Shown one piece after another: positions 1 to 5,192 of a DNA stretch of 6,779 bases (positions are counted from its first letter, which is position 1; each line of letters starts with the position of its first letter). The stretch lies in assembly GCA_002367815.1 (NCBI GenBank), contig DFDG01000043.1:376-7154 (forward strand). Direction: 5' to 3'. The DNA comes from Opitutaceae bacterium UBA3033 (lineage in GTDB: Bacteria > Verrucomicrobiota > Verrucomicrobiia > Opitutales > Opitutaceae). Below the pieces are notes generated by a model, which did no database searches, was not told where the DNA came from, and worked only from the letters and a program-made list of their open reading frames with translations. Position numbers and translations under genes: made by a program.

Positions 1-2
1 TG

Positions 3-482
3 GACGCAATGATCGCAACGATGCACCAGTCTCATGGGATTGGTTTGGCGGCCCAGCAAATTGGGCAGGCTGTTCAAGTCTGCGTCGTCGATCTGCGCAA
101 TGCGGACATCGATTTTACGTGGGAACTCGATGGAGCCAAACCACCGCTTGATCTCTTCATGCCCATGGCGGTCATTAATCCAGAGGTAAAAATGCAGCCC
201 CATACAGACCACTATGTATTCGAGGAAGGTTGTCTTTCGTTTCCCGAAATTCGCGGCGATATTATTCGCCCCGACATCATCACGGTAAAATACCTGGACC
301 AACACGGATTGCCTCATGTGCTAACCACTAACGGACTGTTTTCACGGTGCATTCAACATGAGGCCGATCATCTGCAGGGTAAATTGTTTATCGATCGCAT
401 GGAAAAACGGGTGCGCAATGCCTTGAACGAAGATATCAAGGCACTCGCACTCGCCACGAAGGCGCCCAAAAAAATCCCATGA
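3..482 (+). CDS. def: Peptide deformylase, 3' part (5' end outside window)
   Basis: Removes the N-terminal formyl group from nascent proteins in the cytoplasm; a metal-dependent hydrolase. The reading frame is open to the left edge: in-frame codons for Asp-Ala precede the first ATG at 9, matching the usual D-x-M-x-x-T-M run before motif 1. The true start is therefore upstream, and roughly 40 residues are missing by comparison with the family. Numbering from the ATG at 9, all three family motifs are intact: GIGLAAQQ at 10-17, EEGCLS at 72-77 and QHEADH at 116-121. These supply the metal ligands Cys75, His117 and His121 and the catalytic Glu118. Between motifs 1 and 2 lies a somewhat long segment (about residues 29-53, ending in MPM before the conserved INPE), which I have the impression is common in Verrucomicrobia (recollection, not checked). 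The stop overlaps the next gene's start (ATGA at 479-482), implying co-expression. Confidence 0.96.
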   Translation, partial: DAMIATMHQSHGIGLAAQQIGQAVQVCVVDLRNADIDFTWELDGAKPPLDLFMPMAVINPEVKMQPHTDHYVFEEGCLSFPEIRGDIIRPDIITVKYLDQHGLPHVLTTNGLFSRCIQHEADHLQGKLFIDRMEKRVRNALNEDIKALALATKAPKKIP

Positions 483-1024
483 GTGTTCGTTCTATCGCGA
501 CTCGCACTGGTGATGATGGCACCACCAGTCTGCTGTATGGTCAGCGGGTGCCCAAAACCAATCCACAAATAGAAGCGGTTGGCACCCTCGATGAGCTCAA
601 TGTCGCGCTCGGGTCGATCAAACCTCATCTTGCACTGCAAGAGCCGGCATCGGTTGTATTCCTTAAAAATATCCAGCAAAATTTGGTCACTTTGATGGGC
701 GAAATTGCGTGTGCCGAGGAAGATATGACCCGCTACGAATTATCGAAATTCTCCCGACTACAAATAAGTGATCTGGTGCAGATTGACGCGCGAGTTGCGA
801 AGCTTGAAGCCGCGGGTCTGGTCTTTGATGGCTGGGCCGCCCCGGGGGCAAGTCTGCTGTCGGCCTGCATCGATACCGCCCGGGTAACCGCCCGTCGCGC
901 CGAACGCAGATTGGTCGCCTTGCCTAGCCATGGCCGTCATCCCCGGCCATTACTGCTCGAATACATCAACCGGCTTTCTGATCTGCTTTGGCTGATGGCG
1001 CGTGAAGCCGAGTCCGCAAAATAA
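479..1024 (+). CDS. pduO: PduO-type ATP:cob(I)alamin adenosyltransferase
   Basis: Transfers the adenosyl group of ATP to reduced corrinoid, making adenosylcobalamin; cytoplasmic and trimeric in characterised relatives. The 181-residue length is normal for a single-domain PduO/MMAB enzyme. The family hallmarks are in order. The N-terminal ATP-binding stretch TRTGDDGTT is at 8-16, followed by GTLDELN at 35-41. The Arg-rich helix R135-VTARRAER-143 and YINRLSDLLW at 162-171 close the active site. This fold and these motifs separate it from the unrelated CobA/BtuR and EutT transferases. The ATG at 479 overlaps the deformylase stop; there is no Shine-Dalgarno sequence at a useful distance, so coupling to upstream translation is likely. 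No corrinoid-dependent enzyme or B12 transport gene is visible nearby, so its client (for example methylmalonyl-CoA mutase, ribonucleotide reductase or a diol dehydratase) cannot be told. The symbol refers to the family, not to propanediol use. Confidence 0.93.
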   Translation: MSVRSIATRTGDDGTTSLLYGQRVPKTNPQIEAVGTLDELNVALGSIKPHLALQEPASVVFLKNIQQNLVTLMGEIACAEEDMTRYELSKFSRLQISDLVQIDARVAKLEAAGLVFDGWAAPGASLLSACIDTARVTARRAERRLVALPSHGRHPRPLLLEYINRLSDLLWLMAREAESAK

Positions 1025-1053
1025 AAACCACCCGACAGGTCGCCAACATTGCC

Positions 1054-2595
1054 TCAGAGCAGATCCGCCGCAAGTTCGGCCAGTTTGGAGCGCTCGCCCT
1101 TCATCAAAGTCACGTGAGCCGATAACGCCTGCCCCTTCATCCGGTTGTGCGCATAAACCAATCCGTTGCTGCGCGAATCGACATAGGGGTTGTCAATCTG
1201 TGCCGGATCACCAATCAGCACGATTTTTGAACCTTCCGAAATACGGGTCAGCACCGTTTTCACCTCGTGGGGCGTTAGTTGCTGGGCCTCATCCAGAATG
1301 AAGAACCGTCGCGCAATCGAACGTCCGCGAATAAATGCGAGAGCTTCAATCTCCACCAATCCACTGCGCAGTAATCGTTCGTAGGGTTTGATCGGTGGCA
1401 CCCCGCCATGGCCGCCGGGATTATGAAGGTGACCCGGGTGCGGGCCGCTTGTATGCGCCAGAAAATTTTCGTCGTGGTTTTTATGCTTCTTCTTGGCGAC
1501 TTTCATGGCCGCAAATTGCGGATCCTTGTGCGGTTTGGAAGGGATCAAAACTTCCAGTGCATCGTAGTAGGGCTGCAACCAGGGTTTCATCTTCTCCTCC
1601 AAAGTGCCGGGGAGAAACCCAATGTCCTTGCCCAAGGCAATCACGGGGCGGGAGATCGAAACGCCATCGTAACGCGAATGATCTTCATAGGTTTGGTGCA
1701 GGGCGCAGGCGATGGAAAGCAATGTCTTGCCGGTGCCGGCCTTGCCGAAGCAGGTCAGCATGGTGATACTGTCATCGAGCAGCGCATCCATGAAGAACTG
1801 TTGCTCAAGATTTCTGGCCCTCACGGGTATGCCACCGGGCGCTTTCACAAAATCGGGCACTTTCAATCGCCGCACCGAGCCATTCCCATAGAAACGAGCC
1901 GGCATCGTCTTGCCCTCATCTGAGCGCAAAAGCACGTATTCGTTCTGATACAATTTTTGAGACGATTCCTCCCCGATGTCGAATTCACCTTCCGAACAAA
2001 ACCGCTGCAATTCGTGTACACTGAACTGGATTTCCTGATAACTGGACTCATCGACTTCCTCGGGAACCTTGTCGTTGAGATAATCCTCCGATTCCAATCC
2101 GACTGCCCGGGCCTTGAGCTGCACGTTGACATCCTTCGTCACGAGCACAGTCGGTGGTGGAAACTGCTCTTGCACAAATAGTGCCGCAGCGATGATGCGG
2201 TTGTCCTTTTTTGATAGGTCCGGCAATATCGCCCGCAACCTTTCCATCGCCGGCGAGGTCCGATTGGGATCGATCAAATACGGATTAATGATTACCGAAA
2301 GAGTGCCGCCGTTGGGTAATTTCACCCCTTCAAGCATGGAACGCGAATCAGGCAGCAACTCCTGTAATATGCGATGCACCCGGCGGGCGTTTCGCCCCCG
2401 CTCAGTTGATTGCTCTGTCTTGATTCCGTCGAGTTCTTCCAAGACTTCGACCGGAATAGCCAAATTGTTGTCTTCGAATTTGAAGATCGATTCCGGATCG
2501 TGGAGTAAAACATTCGTATCGAGCACGAAGGTTTTAACCTTGCTCGAAACTCTTCGCCGCGAATGAGAAGCTGTCGCCCCGCGCAGTTTTTCCAT
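1054..2595 (-). CDS. phoH: PIN domain-PhoH ATPase fusion (PhoH2/YlaK type)
   Basis: Predicted cytoplasmic RNA-processing enzyme. In characterised PhoH2 proteins an N-terminal PIN ribonuclease is joined to a PhoH P-loop ATPase with RNA helicase activity. I chose the ATG at 2595 (513 residues). The frame stays open to a TTG at 2715, with ATGs at 2697 and 2682, but that extra 40-residue stretch does not resemble the family. The PIN domain spans about residues 20-165: DTN at 26-28, EELDGIK at 53-59, Asp131 in KKDNR and Asp155 in TKDVN, so the acidic site looks complete. The PhoH domain spans about 260-513: Walker A GKAGTGKT at 284-291, IRGRS at 422-426, Walker B FILDEAQ at 432-438 and GDPAQID at 462-468. 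A His/Gly/Lys-rich insert at about 351-400 lengthens it beyond the usual ~440-460 residues. It converges on the adenosyltransferase gene with a 29-bp gap and no clear terminator. No Shine-Dalgarno sequence is seen at any candidate start. Confidence 0.95.
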   Translation of the reverse strand: MEKLRGATASHSRRRVSSKVKTFVLDTNVLLHDPESIFKFEDNNLAIPVEVLEELDGIKTEQSTERGRNARRVHRILQELLPDSRSMLEGVKLPNGGTLSVIINPYLIDPNRTSPAMERLRAILPDLSKKDNRIIAAALFVQEQFPPPTVLVTKDVNVQLKARAVGLESEDYLNDKVPEEVDESSYQEIQFSVHELQRFCSEGEFDIGEESSQKLYQNEYVLLRSDEGKTMPARFYGNGSVRRLKVPDFVKAPGGIPVRARNLEQQFFMDALLDDSITMLTCFGKAGTGKTLLSIACALHQTYEDHSRYDGVSISRPVIALGKDIGFLPGTLEEKMKPWLQPYYDALEVLIPSKPHKDPQFAAMKVAKKKHKNHDENFLAHTSGPHPGHLHNPGGHGGVPPIKPYERLLRSGLVEIEALAFIRGRSIARRFFILDEAQQLTPHEVKTVLTRISEGSKIVLIGDPAQIDNPYVDSRSNGLVYAHNRMKGQALSAHVTLMKGERSKLAELAADLL

Positions 2596-2720
2596 CGTTG
2601 GGAGTATGTTGTGAATAACTGGTGAGAATGTCCACGCCGGAGTTGCCTTAATGCAAAAATGTTTCCCATCCGTCACGCCCATGCTGGGTATTCCCATGGG
2701 GAAATTCCAAGACAATATTT
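2596..2720 (-). other. Gap between leader terminator and phoH start, no gene called
   Basis: This stretch lies between the intrinsic terminator and the preferred phoH start. It can be read in frame with phoH (from the TTG at 2715 or the ATGs at 2697 and 2682), but the 40 residues encoded have no likeness to a PIN domain N-terminus. I could not find a convincing -35/-10 pair on the minus strand here. The best is a TTGTCT 17 bases from AATACC, which is poor. It may simply be the 5' untranslated leader of phoH, or it may hold a promoter of a non-housekeeping class. Confidence 0.4.
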
Positions 2721-2761
2721 AGAAAAAAAGAGGCGGATCGCCTACCCCTAAGCGATCCGCC
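2721..2761 (-). terminator. Rho-independent terminator, minus strand
   Basis: A perfect 10-bp inverted repeat, GGCGGATCGC / GCGATCCGCC (plus-strand arms 2732-2741 and 2752-2761), encloses a 10-nt loop. Read on the minus strand, the stem is followed after CTC by seven T residues (the A run at 2723-2729). On the plus strand no T run follows, so it acts in one direction. It lies 161 bp beyond the stop of the small gene at 2922-3206 and ahead of phoH. It could end that gene's transcript, a short RNA starting near 2905, or an attenuated phoH leader. Confidence 0.88.
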
Positions 2762-2905
2762 ATTGCTTTCTAACTTACCCCAATATGTCTCAACGTATGG
2801 TTGCAGACAAATGACGTGTGAGGTGTTAGACGCACGCTTCGCTCCAAAGTTTCATCCGCACGTGAGAATTTGTTGATTAATTTATCGTGTTATTCTACAA
2901 TTACT
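2721..2905 (-). ncRNA. Candidate small RNA or attenuated phoH leader
   Basis: Bounded by a candidate promoter (-10 at 2912-2917) and the strong terminator at 2721-2761, this would give a transcript of about 185 nt with no worthwhile reading frame. Besides the terminator stem it can form a hairpin at 2786-2809: TGTCT/AGACA plus CAAC/GTTG, one bulged base and a 5-nt loop. The hexamer GCGGAT of the terminator 5' arm also occurs about 100 nt earlier (plus strand 2854-2859), so an alternative pairing with the terminator 3' arm is possible. I could not match it to 6S RNA, tmRNA or a known riboswitch. The boundaries are inferred and expression is unproven. Confidence 0.3.
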
Positions 2906-2911
2906 TATGGA

Positions 2912-2941
2912 ATTATATTTGTTAACCTCTCAAAATATCAG
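2912..2941 (-). promoter_or_regulatory. Candidate sigma70-type promoter, minus strand
   Basis: On the minus strand there is a perfect TATAAT (plus 2912-2917) preceded at 18 bp by CTGATA (plus 2936-2941, four of six matches to TTGACA). The surroundings are AT-rich. It overlaps the last codons of the gene ending at 2922 and would start transcription near 2905, towards the terminator and phoH. The -35 element is weak, so this rests mainly on the -10 element and on its position relative to the terminator. Confidence 0.4.
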
Positions 2942-3206
2942 GCTTGGGCTTGGGTCGCGGCACGGTCCATAAACGCAGAAGATAATCGGCCAGATTTCGC
3001 ATACTAGTCCGTGGCAAGCCTTCCCGCGCCGCTTGTTCACGAAATGGTGAAACTACAGAACTGCGTTCGACCAAGTATGCCCAAAGCTCGACCTCGATTA
3101 GCCGCGCAGCTTCATGTTCGTCCAAAGTGTTCTTCGCAATCGATCGAACTTTATCCTGCCAAAAATGTCTCTCGTCAGCATGGCCTTCTAAGTAGTCAAA
3201 TGTCAT
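2922..3206 (-). CDS. Small uncharacterised protein, 94 residues
   Basis: I do not recognise this protein. With the ATG at 3206 it has 94 residues. It is highly charged, with likely amphipathic helices at roughly 10-45 and 65-82 (ELWAYLVER and LADYLLRLW are the clearest patches), and it ends in a Pro/Lys-rich tail (VPRPKPKP). It has no signal peptide, membrane segment or metal motif. The frame stays open to a TTG at 3296 (124 residues), with a GTG in between. I prefer the ATG because the TTG start would run into the promoter region of the divergent gene, and the added residues (two Cys, few acidic) look unlike the rest. No start has a Shine-Dalgarno sequence. The protein-like composition and the absence of a better competing frame support coding. 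A candidate promoter overlaps its 3' end, and the terminator at 2721-2761 is the first one downstream. Confidence 0.6.
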   Translation of the reverse strand: MTFDYLEGHADERHFWQDKVRSIAKNTLDEHEAARLIEVELWAYLVERSSVVSPFREQAAREGLPRTSMRNLADYLLRLWTVPRPKPKPDILRG

Positions 3207-3290
3207 TTGTTCACTGCGATTGAGGCTCACGTCGTCAACGTGCTTCAACCAATCCGAAAAACAACTGCAAACCTTCCCTGTAGCGCGACA

Positions 3291-3319
3291 TTGCAATTGT
3301 GGACAGTTCCGCCTACATT
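3291..3319 (+). promoter_or_regulatory. Candidate promoter of the membrane/coiled-coil gene
   Basis: TTGCAA (3291-3296) and TACATT (3314-3319) are separated by exactly 17 bp, each matching four of six consensus bases. Transcription would begin near 3326, leaving a leader of about 27 nt before the ATG at 3353. This argues against the in-frame GTG at 3299, which would lie inside the promoter. It sits in the 146-bp divergent region shared with the small gene on the minus strand. I found no equally good promoter facing the other way. Confidence 0.4.
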
Positions 3320-3352
3320 ATTTCACAACCCCTCACTCAACCTATTACTATC

Positions 3353-4165
3353 ATGTGGCAAAAACTAAAAGAGCAATTCCCCACCATTCTGCTAACCGTC
3401 CTCATCGTGATCGGTGCAGCTTATTGGATTCATCTCCAAACCATCGCCAACATGACGATGTCCCAACAACGTGAGCTGGCTCCTCTACGCGAACAAAATG
3501 ACGCGCTTAAGGTCGCCTCCGAGGACAATCGCCGCCAAATTGCTGCCATCGACCAGTTACTCAAGAATGCCATCACCAACCGGCAGGCCGATATGTTCAT
3601 GACCGAGGAAGAAATCTCGAAATTGAATCAGGAAAAGGTCGATGCCCTCGCCGAGGCCATCGCCAAAAAAGTTCAGCCCTACAATCCCCTGCCCACAACC
3701 GCCGAGGAAGCTGAGCAGATGCAAAATGAACAGGTGGACAAGGTTTCCTCCCGCATGGCCGAGAAGATTTCTCCAATTCTGGATGAAATGGCCAAGGATC
3801 AGAGCCTCACCCGCGAGTCCATTGAAAAATACAGCAAGCGCATCTCGGACCAACTCGGCACCGTCCTGACCTCGGAACTCGCCAAGAATCAGCAGTTGAA
3901 CAACAACCTCATGGAAACTCAGGCAGCAGCGCAGGATTCACTCAAGCTGGCTCACGAAATTACCGCGCTCTACTTGAGCACCCAGAAAGATCAAGGGCTT
4001 ATCACCCGGCTGCTGTCCTTGCCGGCCAATCTGGTTAAAGATGTCGCTCACTTCAACATCGTGGACAAACGCGACAAGGATAAGGTCGCGGAAGAGCTGA
4101 TCGCCAAAATGACCGAGATCGAAACAAGGATGAATGAAATTCAGGCTCAGCAACCGAAGAAGTAA
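3353..4165 (+). CDS. Uncharacterised single-pass membrane protein with long helical/coiled-coil domain
   Basis: I do not recognise a family. From the ATG at 3353 it has 270 residues. A short N-terminal stretch with Lys4 and Lys6 is followed by one hydrophobic segment at about 10-26 (PTILLTVLIVIGAAYWI), so it is probably a signal-anchor protein with most of its mass outside the cytoplasm. The remainder is almost entirely predicted helix, rich in Glu, Lys, Gln and Ala, with heptad-like spacing around 35-75, 80-105, 120-190 and 235-265. A less charged break (RLLSLPANLV) lies near 222-231. There is no cysteine, metal motif or enzyme signature. The frame is open to a GTG at 3299, but that overlaps the candidate promoter. 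With a candidate promoter before it and a strong terminator 20 bp after it, the gene looks monocistronic. A scaffold or envelope-spacer role is conceivable but only a guess. Confidence 0.85.
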   Translation: MWQKLKEQFPTILLTVLIVIGAAYWIHLQTIANMTMSQQRELAPLREQNDALKVASEDNRRQIAAIDQLLKNAITNRQADMFMTEEEISKLNQEKVDALAEAIAKKVQPYNPLPTTAEEAEQMQNEQVDKVSSRMAEKISPILDEMAKDQSLTRESIEKYSKRISDQLGTVLTSELAKNQQLNNNLMETQAAAQDSLKLAHEITALYLSTQKDQGLITRLLSLPANLVKDVAHFNIVDKRDKDKVAEELIAKMTEIETRMNEIQAQQPKK

Positions 4166-4185
4166 ATTCAGGCCGCCCTATTACC

Positions 4186-4215
4186 AACCACGCGGTTCAC
4201 GCCGCGTGGTTTTTT
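4186..4215 (+). terminator. Rho-independent terminator, plus strand
   Basis: A perfect 10-bp stem, AACCACGCGG / CCGCGTGGTT (4186-4195 and 4202-4211), has a 6-nt loop and runs straight into a T tract to 4215. It begins 20 bp after the stop of the membrane-protein gene and clearly ends that transcript. On the minus strand the stem is not followed by T residues, so it does not obviously serve the phosphatase gene converging from the right. Confidence 0.94.
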
Positions 4216-4400
4216 GTGCTCCTCACAAAAACACCGCAGACATTCTTGCCGAATCTTGCCCTGAGTCCAAAAGTTTCGCCAATACCCGCCATCGAAGATT
4301 CCGGTAGTTATTGCTATTCCCCATTGGGCAGATTCTCCCGGAGCGAGAAACTTCCCGCGGTCACGGCCGGCGCGCCTAACTGGTCATCTCATTTGCCACG

Positions 4401-5063
4401 TCATTTGATCAAATAAAATGGATTGGGTAACTTGAACACCCGTTCTGACCCACCGCCTTCGAGATCACTGTTCTGATCCCCCACATTGGCAATAATCGTC
4501 CACCCCTCCGCTGCCAACCGCTGGCGCACTTCCATTTTATATTGTTCACTGGGTCCCAAAAAAAGTGAAGGCTTGCAGAACAGTTCTTGATAGTCACCCA
4601 AACCCGTCGCCGATAGATTTTTCTCTGTGCCGGGTCGGTCCGTCTCTTTGCGACCGGTAATAAAAACAACCGATATCCCCAAGCGACGAGCCGTTTGAAA
4701 CAGGGCCAAAATTGGCTTGATCGCTTCGGCTGTGCCTTCTGCCACCCACTGATCCCACTGGACGGGCAGGTAGCCAAAATCCATTTGCCGCATGTGATCA
4801 AGATTTGAAAGCACCGTTTCATCTATATCCAGGACCAGCATCAATTTCTCGGTCGGTTTCTTCTCCTGCACCCGTTCTGCCAACCAAGTGGACACCTCTT
4901 TTGCCACCGCAGATAGATCATCTTCATAGCACCCTGTATCCACATAATTTAATACCGCCTCCTTGGCGAGCGACAGATTCAACAGCTCCCTGGCAGCAAT
5001 GGAATCGACGAGAGTAAGTGAAACGCAAAGCAGTAAAAACTGGGGTAATGATCGAGTTAACAT
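4401..5063 (-). CDS. Secreted HAD-family acid phosphatase (subfamily IIIB, class B/C-like)
   Basis: Predicted phosphomonoesterase acting outside the cytoplasmic membrane, releasing phosphate from organic esters such as nucleotides. It has 220 residues from the ATG at 5063. The N-terminus resembles a signal peptide: Arg4, a hydrophobic core at 6-19 and a likely cleavage after Ala23 or Ala24. Cys13 is not in a proper lipobox (LLLC), so it is probably not a lipoprotein, unlike e(P4). The HAD motifs are complete: I, LDIDET at 78-83 (Asp79 nucleophile, Asp81); II, FITGR at 134-138 (Thr136); III, probably Lys176; IV, GDQNSDL at 195-201 (Asp196, Asp200). It is somewhat shorter than typical class C enzymes of about 260 residues. 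It lies 129 bp downstream of the topoisomerase gene on the same strand, with its own regulation likely. No Shine-Dalgarno sequence is seen; an inverted repeat spans the start codon. The substrate cannot be told. Confidence 0.92.
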   Translation of the reverse strand: MLTRSLPQFLLLCVSLTLVDSIAARELLNLSLAKEAVLNYVDTGCYEDDLSAVAKEVSTWLAERVQEKKPTEKLMLVLDIDETVLSNLDHMRQMDFGYLPVQWDQWVAEGTAEAIKPILALFQTARRLGISVVFITGRKETDRPGTEKNLSATGLGDYQELFCKPSLFLGPSEQYKMEVRQRLAAEGWTIIANVGDQNSDLEGGGSERVFKLPNPFYLIK

Positions 5064-5069
5064 CGATCA
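5049..5069. repeat. Short inverted repeat spanning the phosphatase start codon
   Basis: TGATCGA and TCGATCA (5049-5055 and 5063-5069) are perfect 7-bp arms separated by 7 bp. The ATG of the phosphatase gene (5061-5063, minus strand) overlaps the inner edge of one arm. In RNA this could fold into a small hairpin over the start; in DNA it could be an operator half-site pair. A 7-bp perfect repeat can also arise by chance. Confidence 0.25.
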
Positions 5070-5145
5070 AAGTGTGCGCGCCGGAAACCAAAACACAAAC
5101 GGTTTAGCGCGAACAGTTCTGCCGAACCACCTCCGATCCAATGGG

Positions 5146-5185
5146 TTTCTGCCACGGGTTATAATTGCCTGAATCGCGGCAGAAA
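5146..5185 (-). terminator. Hairpin after parC, possible transcript end or stabiliser
   Basis: On the minus strand an 11-bp stem (TTTCTGCCGCG with CGTGGCAGAAA, one G-U pair) encloses an 18-nt loop, starting 7 nt after the topoisomerase stop. No T run follows, so it is not a classical intrinsic terminator; it may mark a 3' end by another route or protect the mRNA. The position directly after the stop favours a real structure. Confidence 0.4.
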
Positions 5186-5192
5186 ATGATTA

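Noticed and set aside
368..679. 103-residue minus-strand frame over the def-pduO junction
   Set aside because: Overlaps two genes with clear family motifs; no independent support.
1018..1042. Possible phoH terminator in the 29-bp convergent gap
   Set aside because: On the minus strand TTTTTATTTT follows CGACCTGTCG, but that repeat would need a 2-nt loop, and the feasible stems have only three base pairs.
1408..1923. 171-residue plus-strand frame opposite phoH
   Set aside because: It lies wholly inside phoH, whose domains match the family throughout; the translated product has no recognisable features and is an antisense shadow.
3011..3223. 70-residue plus-strand frame opposite the small gene
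   Set aside because: The minus-strand frame has the more protein-like composition; the plus frame has low-complexity basic/Pro content and no start signals.
4404..4413. Palindrome TTTGATCAAA at the phosphatase stop
   Set aside because: It is explained by the codons for the C-terminal residues and has no T tract or second copy in the window.
4216..4416. 66-residue plus-strand frame after the terminator
   Set aside because: Starts directly at the end of the terminator T tract, has no binding site or promoter, and its Pro/Ser-rich product looks like translated non-coding sequence.
5160..5165. Plus-strand TATAAT after the phosphatase gene region
   Set aside because: The -35 position (TCCAAT) is poor, and it would only drive antisense transcription into parC.
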